Shown: positions 1-12,700 of the stretch, one piece after another
Layout: each line of letters opens with the position of its first letter
Numbering within the stretch: position 1 is the stretch's first letter
NCBI GenBank assembly: GCA_002633025.1
Contig: NMRB01000070.1
Span: forward strand, 42,352-106,351
DNA length: 64,000 bases
From: Notospermus geniculatus
Lineage: Eukaryota; Nemertea; Pilidiophora; Heteronemertea; Lineidae
Direction: 5' to 3'
Program-made: the position numbers and the translations under genes
Notes under the pieces: model-generated
Seen by the model: only the letters and a program-made list of their open reading frames with translations
What the model was told of the DNA's origin: nothing
Database searches by the model: none

Positions 1-345
1 CCGATCTCAGTGGGCCTCCTACTGGTGAGATCGGAAACCAATCTCGGCTGTTATACATGTAGATACGCCTCCTAGAGGAATCGACAGGCGTGTGAAAACA
101 CAGGAAGAGAGCGTCATGACTCCTTCACCAAACTGACCAATAAGTCTACTTATGCTGGTCGAAATCATAACAACCTTGAGGGCAGCACATCATAACCTGG
201 TTCGTTACAATGGATGCCCAGGGGGATGCCCTTCGTGTGGGAAATTGATCCGGACTTGGATGTCACTTTCATTTCAATAGTTTTAACCACGAGTGACACC
301 TGTTGGCAATGGGTTATGGTCTTCATTGGCCTATAACGAACGATA
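1..345. other. 3' flank of the NHE gene
   Basis: Below the NHE stop codon on the minus strand. Presumably 3' untranslated or intergenic. I see no AATAAA on the minus strand and no other feature. Confidence 0.4.
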
Positions 346-753
346 TCAAAGTCTTATATCAAAACTAGTCTCATTTTCATTCTCTTCAATAATGGTCGAA
401 AACACACAAGCCTCGTTGACATTCCCTCCATCGTCGTGTCGCATGTCATACATCTCTATCGCAGTCATCGGCGCCATGTCAATGGACGCTGATCTCTGCC
501 CCGAGTGGCGGGTCGGTGGTAAATTTCTCTCAGGCATGGTGTTGATTCGAGTCAGAGGTGGCTTGTGGGTGCCGTGCCTTCTTTCTCTGGGACTACCACG
601 GTGGTTGTTGAGTTCGTCAAGGTCTGGTGGCTGGGATGTGCTGTATGAGCGGAGGGCACGGGAAGCCACCATGTTCTTGTACCGAAGCTGTTGTTCGAGA
701 TCTTGATCGTCTTCGCTGTACAGGTTGCGATCGTGGAAGGTCTGGTGAAGGTC
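346..753 (-). CDS. SLC9A: NHE exon 21, C-terminal tail, residues 646-780
   Basis: The terminal 408-nt exon, from a CTCTAG acceptor to TGA at 346-348. Begins DLHQTFHDRNLYSEDDQDLE and is rich in Ser, Thr, Pro, Arg and acidic residues, as in regulatory NHE tails. It ends NENETSFDIRL, a possible but not classical PDZ ligand. No clear polyadenylation signal is seen in the 345 bp below it. Confidence 0.82.
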   Translation of the reverse strand, partial: DLHQTFHDRNLYSEDDQDLEQQLRYKNMVASRALRSYSTSQPPDLDELNNHRGSPRERRHGTHKPPLTRINTMPERNLPPTRHSGQRSASIDMAPMTAIEMYDMRHDDGGNVNEACVFSTIIEENENETSFDIRL

Positions 754-3700
754 CTAGAGATGAAGAGAACAAACATGTGCATCCTAATCCAAAATCAAGC
801 AGTTGACCCAATGGCGATGTTGATAATCTATGCACACGTACACTCACGGCCAAAAAGTTGCAAAAAACACGCCTTTACAAAATTCCTTCTGTCAAATGCG
901 GTTTTCGGCGGAATTTTTCGACGCTGATACCATTAGCTAGCCAGGAAAATTTGCTACTATATATGTTGGGACCAATTTTATCTACAACATTGGTTTGGAG
1001 ATTCAAGAAAAACTGCTGTCCATTTATTTTTGGCCATGAGTGTACATGTACATGTAGTTTCACACGCCATCGTGGGTCGCTGTTATCCTCCCATAGCAAG
1101 GCCAAGGGGGTTTTACCTCGCTCCTCTTCACCTACAAGTCTGAGTCAGTGTATGAATAGGCGTGAGACCAAAGCCATGCTCTGGGAGGATGGTTGCCTGT
1201 GAAATTCCCGGAATATCAATGGAACACACGGAGGCTAGTACCTCTGTTATACCCCTCCGCCTCGGCTTAAAATCCAATAACTTACTGTGACAGGTCGCCA
1301 GGACAGAATCCTTCGGAGTTCATCTTTGTCGATGGGATCTTCTGTAGGGTGTGGTCGCCGCGACGAGTTGGAGCGAGAATGCCGATAAACTTGAAAAACA
1401 ACGGGTAGATACATGTAACAAATGCAGGCCGGGTTAGTTTTGATCAGACGTTTTGAATTTTCAAGTTTTTACTCAAATGCCGGTTGATCCCGACATAAGC
1501 GTGGCTTAAGTCAGACATATATTTCAGAGCTCGTTGCGCAGGTTGGGCTTCAAACACAAGCCAAGCTTAAGCCTGCCTTGTAATAAACCTGGTAGTGGGG
1601 TGGTTATAAGCGCGACTTACAATGGTAGGCCTACTCATTGTATGCACAGACTTTGAAGATGGTAGAAGCATTGGATCCGCTCACGTAAGCCACGCCTGAG
1701 CAACCGGGCACACATCAAGCAAATTGTATAGGAAAGTATAAAAGGAGCACGGTATTGCCACTTTTTCTCGACAGCCGGCGCCACAGCGCCACTCTCCAAC
1801 CCGAGAGTCTAACTACGTTTCGGCGAATGACCCGATTTACTGCGTACATTTTGTAATGCATTTTTGTAGTTCGTCTTACTGCCGCTAGGTGGCTCCCTCT
1901 ACGTCGGCAGTCAAATAACGCATTTGAGATCCAATACCGTGCTCCTTTAACAAGTAGGGTAACAAGCCACGCTTAGGTAATCTCAAGTTTAATTCAGGTT
2001 GTGCAATAAACTAGAAATTGATTAAGCTGTTCTTATGACCACACAAAGCGCGACTTACGTGAACTCGAGTCTGAATAATAAGTCAGGCTGAGGTAACCCG
2101 TAGCTGAAACAACCGGGCAAAAGGAAATTGGGCACAGAGTCCACAGCAATTAGTCAAAGAAAAACACCATAGACTGGTAGTGACCAATTTAGACATCTTG
2201 GGCCGATTTCACAAAGGGTGTTTAAGACTTAAGCCGGTGACAGACTGGCGCGTCCTGCAGTCATTCCTCCAATCAGATTCTTTGGTAGGTATTCGGTCCG
2301 GGCTGTGTTACCGCCTGCCTGATTGGTTGAACGCCTCCACACGCGTTGCTTACGCGCCAGTCTGTCACCGTCTTCAGACACGTGTAACTTCGTCAAATGC
2401 ATGGTGGAAGTCGTGCATTTAGTGAAGTTACACGCGTCTATAAACTCAAAATCGGCCCCGTGTATTCTGCGCGAAAGCATTGCCACTTTGACAACAAACA
2501 AATATTTGTCATGACAACCTTTAAAGGAAGGTTGCTTTATTCGGCAGATTCACCTTTCGATCTTTTTCTAATCATTGGCGTTCTATCGGTGGATTCACCG
2601 ATGGTTCGTGCCCTGGGGCGCCTCCTGGGTCCATCTTGATTGACCTCGGGAGCTGTGTCAGCCGCCATCTCGTGGTCTCTGTGGAAAAGATGAAAAAAGC
2701 CGGGGTAACTTGCAGTCATCTAGCGATTGTCATCTGCCTGATCAGTTCGATCGCTCAGTGGACATGCATCCCGATTCCAGTCAAACGATACACTTTCTAA
2801 ACAGAGAGGACTATCTACATGTACAGTTTTAAAAGTTCCGAAGGTGCAGTGACTAGAATATAAGTGTCATGCTATTCGGAACACGGCAATATTGGTCTCC
2901 ACCAATGGCCAACGTGCTTACAGTTTCTCTTTCTTTTTCATATTTTGCTTCTTGTAATATTCGTCTGCTACTTTCGAACCCGGTAGGCTGGCGAAGTGTT
3001 GCCTTAAAAACAAAAACAAATTCGTCAGATTTTCAGAACAGTTGACAAGTTACTGTAGATATACATGTATATGAGCATGATGCTGCTGTAGGCTACGTCC
3101 TTTTTCACAATATAGAATAAATTATACCATTTCATCGAAAGTAACACCAGTCCTAGTTTCATCTGGCATCATATCTGGTTGCCAACTCTCCACTAATCAG
3201 TACGACGGAGCTATATCTGCAGGTCGTGGTGGCAAAATCAGAATTGGAAAGGCCCGTTTCTACGCGGGCGTTTCTCGACGCGGTTTGTGGCGCGGTTCGC
3301 GGTTTCCATAGGTAAGGGTTCTCACACTCCTTCGATGGTTTAGCCAAATATCATGGGCTCATCGCAAACTGCGATGGAAGACGCTGTCGTGGAAACGGGC
3401 CTTGCATCTCTTCAAATAGATGTCACACGGAGGCCCGAGTCGTCGACTTACTTCAACGCTATCTTTCCATAAGTAGCCATAATTTTGTCCATCTTCGTCA
3501 TCGGTTCCCGTTGTAACCACGACTTTAAATACTTCTGGTCAAGATTGTCAAGCATCGTCTACGAGAAACGGAAGTTGAGAAACGGAAGTTCTAATGAAAT
3601 GTAGGCCAAAAAATGGCGTCCCACCAACAACAATCTCAGGTGCGAGTTGATTAGTTCCCCATGTCACCGATAGGACGAAATACTGTCATCGGTTGCACCA

Positions 3701-6700
3701 CGTGATCAGCCGTAAAGCAGCCAATATAAATACACGCATTGATGTCGCTCTCATTCAACAAAAGAGCAATGGTTTCTCAATCAATCAAGTTAACGCATTT
3801 TATCGACAGCTGTCCAGCTGATCACTTGATAATGGACAATTTAGTCCTACTGGACATCACATTTAATTTGAACTGGAGACAAATAAATTTTACTATTATA
3901 GCGGGAGACGAAGGCATGGTCACATCCAGAGGCTGTGACTGTATGTCAAAAAACAAAGGAAGTTAAAAATTTCCTGATTTTTTTTTCACGTTCGTTACAC
4001 TCAGCCAAGCACTACAGATAGTACGACTCACCCGCCAGACATGATGTCCCCTTCGACCAACGATCTCTTCGACCCCGGCCATCATATGATCCTGCACCTA
4101 AAATATCGAAAAAAAGATATCTACATACTACAATAATCTGATGATTTCTGATGGAGACTTCTTGTCATAAGTGTTTCATGAAAAATGAAGGATGGCGATT
4201 CTTAAAAAAACTGTACCCCTCCCTAGGTGTGATACTGCTCGATCTCCAGGTAGACTACACTCCGGTAGAAATAGGACCAAAGGCGCGAATTTTCTGTTCG
4301 TCCGATCGATTATGTCTGCCTGGCTTGCGTTGTGCGTTGTTGTGCGCATACGCAAAATACATGTAGATCTTGAATGCCTGGGACCGATTCCATGCACAGA
4401 CATTGCTCATTCAGCTAATCAGACATATTTTCAGTAAACATTGCACGACACCCGAACTTGCATGCCATTTCTTTTGCTTTATTTCCACTTACATGCGTGT
4501 GAACTTCTTCTGCTACGCTAAGATAACCAGTTGTTTCCTTTGAGATCTTCAGCAGTCGAACCAACGGCTTCACAGTGATGCCCTGACGGTGGAAAAAGGT
4601 TAGCACATATAAAATGTGACAGGAATTATAAAAATAGCAACGCTGTCGCCTGCACAACACCTCCCCCTCATTCAGTTGAAGATGTGAAATGTGCTACATC
4701 AAAATGGCGAAAATGCATGAAATGCAAATTCAAGATGGTGGCTGTGGTGGCCATATTGGATATGGAGAGCAACAAAGATCGATAGGGCTTCTTTGGTAAT
4801 TTGAAATTTTGTCATTATTTGGTGAATTTTGCAGACTTATTGTGATTAGATCGTATTATATTTTACCTGAATGAATACTGTGAACAAGACAACAACCAAA
4901 GTGGTCGTCAGGAAGAGATTATGTTGAGGGAGGTACTTCTCTGACGTGGATAACATTGCTGCCAATGAAAAGGATACTGCACCACGAAGACCACCATATG
5001 CCTGCAGGGGAAAAATGTAAAAGATTTACTGAAAAAAAGAACCATTATTAATGGTTCTTTAAATATCATTTTTTTCGAATCAGTAAGCCATTGTCAGAAA
5101 ACTACATAATCGAGAATCTCTCCAGAAGAAATTAACACCAATATACCGGTACCGTGATTCTGGCCCCTATATTCATAAACATATACTTAAGTCAAAGTGT
5201 GATACTTATCTTTTGGGTTGAACAAATGATAAGTGTCACACTTAGACTTAAGTAGTTTTATGATATGGGCCCCGGGCCCATATTCATAAAACTACTTAAG
5301 TCTAAGTGTGACACTTATCCTTTGTTCAACACAAAAGATAAGAATCACACTTAGACGTAAGTAGTTTTATGAATACGGGTACTGGCCTGCTTTTAGCTTC
5401 AGATCCTTTTATGCATTACTTCAAATGGTAACGTACATGTAATCATGCGTGAAAGGAAAGAATGGTCCAGGAAATTGTCTGGGAACAAAAGATCCTTTTG
5501 TTACATTCTAATCTCCTGAGATTGGTTTCTATAGCCATATAATCTTAATCCGCCACGGAAGAATAACGGACACATTTAATGGGGACAATATTTACTATTA
5601 GGATCCAGTTTTGAAATCATGTAACCGATACACTCCTACCCGAAACGCCCGAATAAAGTAAATAAATGAAAAGGAAGATTTTTCGATTCATCCGATGGTA
5701 GAAGACGTTCAAATTCCCTCCAAGTCTAATATTATTGTGTGTTTAATATCCTAAGTACACGTGGTGTTTGATTTAAAAGTTAAAAAATCCCGAGCGGTAG
5801 GTAGATTTGATTATACTTGCGAGAAACCATGACAACGACATGTTCGTCATTCCCAAGTTTGGTGTTATTCGATTTTTGTGGAATATGTAAAATATTTGCC
5901 CCTGTGGACATAAAAACAAACAATGTGGGTATAGATAAAGGGGCGGCCATCTCCCCTCGAGACGGTGATATCACTTGTACATGTAGATGCTGTACAGGGA
6001 ACGTCTTATGAAAGCGTGGGTGACCCTTCTTCGGGCGATGGAGTGGTTGGTATTCGTCAGGAAAATCAGAATACAAAGCGGATTATTTTTCTTACAGCTG
6101 GTTTTTTTTGTATTTTACTCTAATGGAAAATGCATTTGCCGCAACGTTTCCGGTCAGAGGTGGGTGTTACTTTCTAAGAAGGAGCAAAAGCTGAGGGCCT
6201 TTTTACATTACTTACTAAGACAACTCTTCCTACTGCTGATACCGGAAGGTATGTTTCTAGTTGGATGGTTCCATACTGACACTTGGGAAAAGCGGATGCG
6301 CCCCTCCGTAAACGGACGACGCACACGCAAATACGCATACCTGGATAACCTGCTTAAGGTTGAACTAACGACTCTAAAGGCCTACCACTTACCATGATGA
6401 ACTGTTCGTGTGCGTCTATCTTCCTCGTTCTGCCCTTGTAAGAGTTTGCGAGGAAGGTTAGGAAGAAGACACCTGAAACAAGAAGGTATTCGTAGTCGAA
6501 CATTCAAGTGATGTCATGCAATAAGAGTGTCAGTCGGATGACCATAGGTGTCAGTACGGCCCCAATTCAATGCCTAGCGGACCCATTCATGGTTGATTGA
6601 GCACCAATCAGGAGAATTTTATTGGTCCGCTAGAACTTTGCGGCCGTCTTTTGGCGATAAGCGCGGCTGGCTGCGCCTAGTGCAGCCTAGTGGACCAACT

Positions 6701-9700
6701 CGAGGGACAGTGTCGGTGGTCCGTCTGTTTATTTTTGCAGGATTGTTCTGAGAGTGAGGTTCAACATTCTTCTTTTGAAAACAGCGAAAGACTAGAGGTT
6801 TTCTTTACATCGGAAAATGCCCAAATTAACAGAAATTGAACGATGACGTCATACTTACAAACAAACCTAACGATGAAGATGACAAGTAAAGTCCAGAGAA
6901 CGAACCCGGTGTGCCACTCGTGGTCGCGTTTTACCAGGGCCATTCCCAGGAAGAGGAAGATTACACCTTCGCATATGCCACTGAAATCAGTAACGAGAAC
7001 TGGATAGCACGATACAGCTATTAGTTCAAACGACTTAAAGCTGGGAGACACCTATACGCTGTCATTTGTTTAGGAAATATGTTATGGCGCGCACTCGGCA
7101 GGTCAATAGGAGCTGTCAGCGAATTGACCACTAGGTGTCACTACGGCCCAATTCAATGCATCTAGCGGATCCAGTCATTATTGATCGAGCAGCAATCACG
7201 TACATTTTCCTGTAGATTGGTCAGCTAAGACTGTGCTGCCATCTGTTGGCAATATGCGCGGCTGACTGCTCCTATTGCCCTACCGAAAACGAAGGACGGA
7301 TTATTTCGAAAACACATTGTAACTTACCTCAACATTTTGATGAAATATTTGACGGTGGTGTACGACTTGTGCGAGATGTTATGGAAGGCATATTGTGCTT
7401 GCATAATACCACATGCTATCAAACTGAAAGAAATGACGTCATTAACGAATCGTTTACTTTTATCGTTTATTTTCTCAACCTCTCTATTGATGCTATAAGT
7501 ACAGTACGTTAAGCGCCAAACAGCCTTAAATAAAGAGGTGCAATCTTCATACAATACCATTAACTAATTCTGAAGCCGATAACAGAAAAGTCACTTGGTG
7601 ATTCACGGCAAACCTGTTATCTACATCCAAACGAACGGATATAGTGAGTGCCTGGGGCATGATGCATCTACACATTAAGAAGATTGTTTAAGAGAAATGT
7701 CACATAAATGGCTGAGATGTGGCCACCTACGTCTTTTACGTCTACCAGTTTCCCTTTCTCCTTGGTTACAAACGCAAACGTTGAGCCGATGATGCCAGTT
7801 ACCGCCGTTTCATTTTCTTACACTATGAGGAAATTCAACCACCGGTTTTTACCGGTGGTTGGCCATAATGGCATAGGTCATTGTACCCCACCGCCATGGG
7901 GCTCGCAGTATTATGCTAACAACACAGCATCTTTTGTAACTTTTCTAGTGTTCCCCATACAGTCATGCACCTCAGTGATTCTATACAAAAGTCAGATATA
8001 AGACTTTCCAATAGAGTTGCAACACTGAGAATGCCTCCCGTTTGCCAGTGCCTGCTTTACCGTTTATACCAGACACGAAAAAAAAAACATGCAGAGGCAC
8101 GTCGCGGCTTATTCCGTCAATCTTTTGTTGAGAGGCTGGCAAACAGGAGGGCAATAAAAATATTACACCGGTGTAAGAAAAATTTGATGTTTGCGGTTCG
8201 TGACTGGCGGGTGAACGAGCTGGACAAACCAGCACAGCGTGATCCATGGGACAACATTACTGTCAGAGTTGCTCTGTCTTTTGTCCCCACCTCCATGTAT
8301 TGTGTGGGCCATTGTGCTTACAAAATGACTGACTGTGAAGGCCCTATTGTAAAGCCAAGTCGTGAATGATAACAATAGAGCACTCGGCTGTTCCATCTAT
8401 TGTGGGATCACCGTGTGTTGGCTCCTTTGCAGGGAAAAGGAACCGACGTTTCCATAGGCCAGGTGGTGATGAGAGTGCAATGACGACCTGTGGTCAACTG
8501 AAAGGAAATCATGGTGCGCTATTTGCTTTGGCAGGAGTATAGCACTTGAGATTGAGTGCTACAGATGAGAACAAGACCATACCTTATAAGCGCTGACCAG
8601 TGGACGAGCTCGGCAACAAGATAGCTTAGGTAGGCCATCAGGAACATGAAGAGTGGTTCCACAACTGGAAAAAGAGAACACCACCCTCGGTTTCATGGAC
8701 TGCTTATTCTGACATATTCCTTCGGTGATACGAAGGGCCTATATATCTGCTTTTGATAGGGGCGTATTCCAGTGTATGCAAATGTTAGCGCTTACAAAAT
8801 TTCAAAGCATCAAATACATAAAGGGCCGTATTTTAGAACGTCTCTTAACATTAAGGTCCACCTTAAATCTATTGTTCTCGATGGTTTTACAATAGACGTA
8901 GGTCGATCTTAACGTTAAGGAACGTTCTAAAATACGACCCATCGTGTATTTTGTCAAATTGGACATTAACACACATCTCGTTAGGCTGTTTGGAGTGAAA
9001 TTGTAAAGTGCATTCACCTACCTCTCACGTCGGAAGTGAATTTTAGTATAAAAGCAGTTCCTAAGCCGAAAATGATTCCGATGATAACTCCGCCGAGACT
9101 GACGGTGAAGAAAGAGGCGAACCCCTTGCCAATCTGGAAGGAAGAGGAAACGCTTCTAATGATCGGATGTTCATTATTCGATAGTAAGAATCCCCTTGCG
9201 ATTCTCTGACGGCAAATTTTTAACGTTGCTTGGAAATGAGCAGACCTTCATAGAGATCACCGCCAATCAAGGCAAACGTTTTGTGATTGGCTGCATTTTT
9301 ATGGACACGAACGAAAACCGGTCAAATGGCTCATTCGTAAGGCTGCTTGGCTGGCTGCTCACACAGGGTGTCGGTGTGGAAGGGGAAAATGGTATAGCCT
9401 ACGATTGCAATGTACGTCGACATGTAAGCAAAAATGTTCGGAAACACATACTGAAGCATAGAATAGAGCTACACTCTGGAAAATGTTTTGATATCAAGAA
9501 CCAAGATACACACGTTTCAAAACAGGAAACACATCGACAAGGCTGCAGTGAAGTTTCTAATCAATTCCTGATTCATTTGGGAAAATCCCCAGAAATAAAC
9601 TGATGGACATGATGGAACTGTGGTAGAACGTGGGGGACGTGACCGAGAGGCCCCGGGTTGCGATTACGGCTACTCAGTACTCTCAATTGGTCTCAAAGGA

Positions 9701-12700
9701 TCAAGTGATCCGCTGAATTGGCAGCTTCGTGACTTCTAGACAGTGACGGGGAAGTATTCCTGTGCTCTGACTGACGTTCCTTTGCTATGACCTTTCGTTA
9801 AATACCACAACAAGCGAGAAAGTAAACAATCACAAAGTCAACTACGCCACTGAGAACACAGCGTCACTTGAACTGAAAATACGAACCGCGTTTAAACCCT
9901 GGAAAAAAGCGTTGATATTTCAACCAAGATGCGCTTTTATTTGGCACTTATAAGACAAAGAAAGGCCTATTCCTATTGTCACCCAGAAAAATAACTTAAC
10001 ATCCTGAAATATTGGGTTGATTTGAATAAGATTGCGTTTTTTTGACTAAAAATAATTCTTTCACGTAAAGGAGAAGCAACATGATTTCCCGTGACATCAT
10101 AAGGTTACGCATCGCTCCGACTCCGAATTCCAATCCCACTACGGGTAGACTCCGAGCTGTTTGCGGAACCTTTGACGTCTGCTGCGAAAGGTAGCTTGGC
10201 CAAGACGAAAAATGCTTGCGTTTCTCTCCGAGAGAATGTGGCTAATGCAATTTTTTTCATATCTGTTATCCATTTATGACAATATATCAAACCTTTTGAG
10301 TAAAAAAATAATTTTCGTTTGCTACGATTTCCAGAATTTCTCCGAATCAACAATCAGCCAATTAAAACCACTGAAGCATAACATGTGCCTGTTTTGAAGA
10401 TGAATTATGGAAGATGCAAAGGTTCGGTGAACTTTCAGTCGTTTATCTTGAAACAAACTGCATCACAAATTGAGAGTGGGATTACGTGTTCTGTACTCAA
10501 AACTGCTTAAACTCTCTCAGCAAAGAAATAATTTACCTCGGAGACTGGGATGGAATCCATTTGCACAAAAGTGTTCATCATGTTGTAGAGAACGACCGTA
10601 ACGGCATCTGAAAAAAATGAATCAATTTCTGAGCTAAACGATTATGTCACTCAGCAGGAATAGCTTCAAGTTCGTTACTTCATTCAGAGTACGTTCCAAC
10701 AAAGTGCACGAGAGAGGATAAGATACTAATAAACGCCGGCATCAGAAAAGAGGCCTATTATTTCGTCTGGCCTCCTTTGTTGTGAGCAAGCATTTTCTCT
10801 TACCGTTCAAAAGTGATTCTCCAAACACGAGGAAGTACAGCGTGTTGTTGACGCCAATGTCTTGAAATATGGCTAAAACCTGAAAATAAAATGATACATG
10901 TAGTTCGATGATTTGAGTTAGAAATTAGCTATATATGCTTGAAATCCATCCCTTGACAACATGTACACTACATTCAATGCAAAAATCCATTAGCGCCATA
11001 AAGGAACCATTGCATGCTCACACAACAACGATGTTGCATAAGTAAAGCTCGCGTGACGCTTTACCGGTAACTTACTTTACATCAAACTTCGATCAAAAAC
11101 TACAGATAATCTATCGCATGTTCTAAAATGTTACTTTAAGCCTCGCTTATGTCGCCCTACGCTGTGATAGAAATAGCGTCAACAAGTTGCAACTGATAAC
11201 TTATGTCACCACCGACTAGAAAAATACCGATCGGTCGCAACTACCTGGAACTAGTTTATCGCCGTCTTTTGAGTGCGTATGTCGACACTGATTTCTTTGA
11301 TTTTAAGTAAAACGTGCTGAAGTTGAACACGTGCGATTTTCTGGATCTGGATATTTGTAGTTGGCAACTAGTTACTCGCTGACGCCCGAGAGCTTATGTC
11401 GTGACTGATTAGTTCCAACTACGCGCCGATTATCAGTTGCCAACTAGTTCTGACTGTACGTAAGGGCGACATAAGCGAGGCTTTAGACACCATGAGCTTT
11501 CTAGAGAAAAAAAAAATATCCAGGATTTTGGAAACGATCCAGAACGGTTTGCTTCCTCTCTCTGGAGAGCAATTTTACACCACTGCTTGCTTGCTTCCTT
11601 TATTTAACACCAAATGTTCTAAACTTGCGTGATGGTGGGGTATAATCGCAGATGGGACGCGAAAGAAACAATTATTTTTGCTCAGGATATGACGCCCGTC
11701 GAAAATAAGTCACAGATGTATTTCCGAGGGATTTCATGTTGGTCACTGCTGTCGTTTTCAACAGCATTGAGTGTCATATCTCCGACGATAAACGCTGACA
11801 CTTGGATACCGACGTCGCAAGTTAAAGGAGCATGGTATCGGATCTCGAACGCGTTATTTGACTGCCGACGTAGAGGGAGCCACCTAGCGGCAGCAAAACG
11901 AACTACAAAAATGCATTACAAAATGTACGTAGAAAATCGGGTCAATTCGCCGACAACGTAGTTAGTCCCTGGGTTGGAGAGTGGCGCGGTGGCGCCGGCT
12001 GTCGAGAAAAAATGGAAATACCGTGGTCCTTTAATATTGAAATGGTTGGAATGGGACAAAGTATGTAGTATTATGGGCCACGTATGTTTTGGTGTATTTT
12101 TGGAGATTTGTATGTAAACTGGATGTACAGTGAATGTACACGCTTGGAAACAGTGTGACACCTCTGAGGCTATTATATTTACTAATTGGTTAAGATAAGT
12201 GTCAGCCAAGTACTGTAAGCAGGCAGTACTTCAATGTGTTGTAAACATTTCGGCTGGACCTCGTCTTTGATCGAGTGCCTGAAGATTGTGACGTGGGTTA
12301 ATCAACTGACATGGTAGATATCCAATTTCTGTATTCTACATGACTCCACGGCTCCGTTCGTCGAGCGTTCCTTGCCAGATATACATCTACATGTACGTCT
12401 ACACATACGTGCACTGACTAAACAACACCTTCAACGACTACTGTGTATTGTAAAATATTTGAAAAATCGTCCGTTGGCATTCTCCCGAGAGCATCTAACG
12501 ACTCGTGTTTTGTTTAAAAAGGTGCTACGAGAGAATATCTATTCCGATATGTCACGCGAACTCTCGTTGAAAAAATGTAAAATTCTGGTACACGCCCCTT
12601 GGGTATCGGCAAAAGACACTGCCGTGCATTTGTGATGCTTAGGCTCAAGTGGATGTTGTATGCATCTATAAATGCCAATTTCTTGTGACAGCCAAGCAAC

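Noticed and set aside
9612-9690. Plus-strand SINE-like sequence ending CCCCGGGTTGCGATTAC
   Set aside because: The B box is weak and the A box unclear. Perhaps a decayed SINE, but not supportable.
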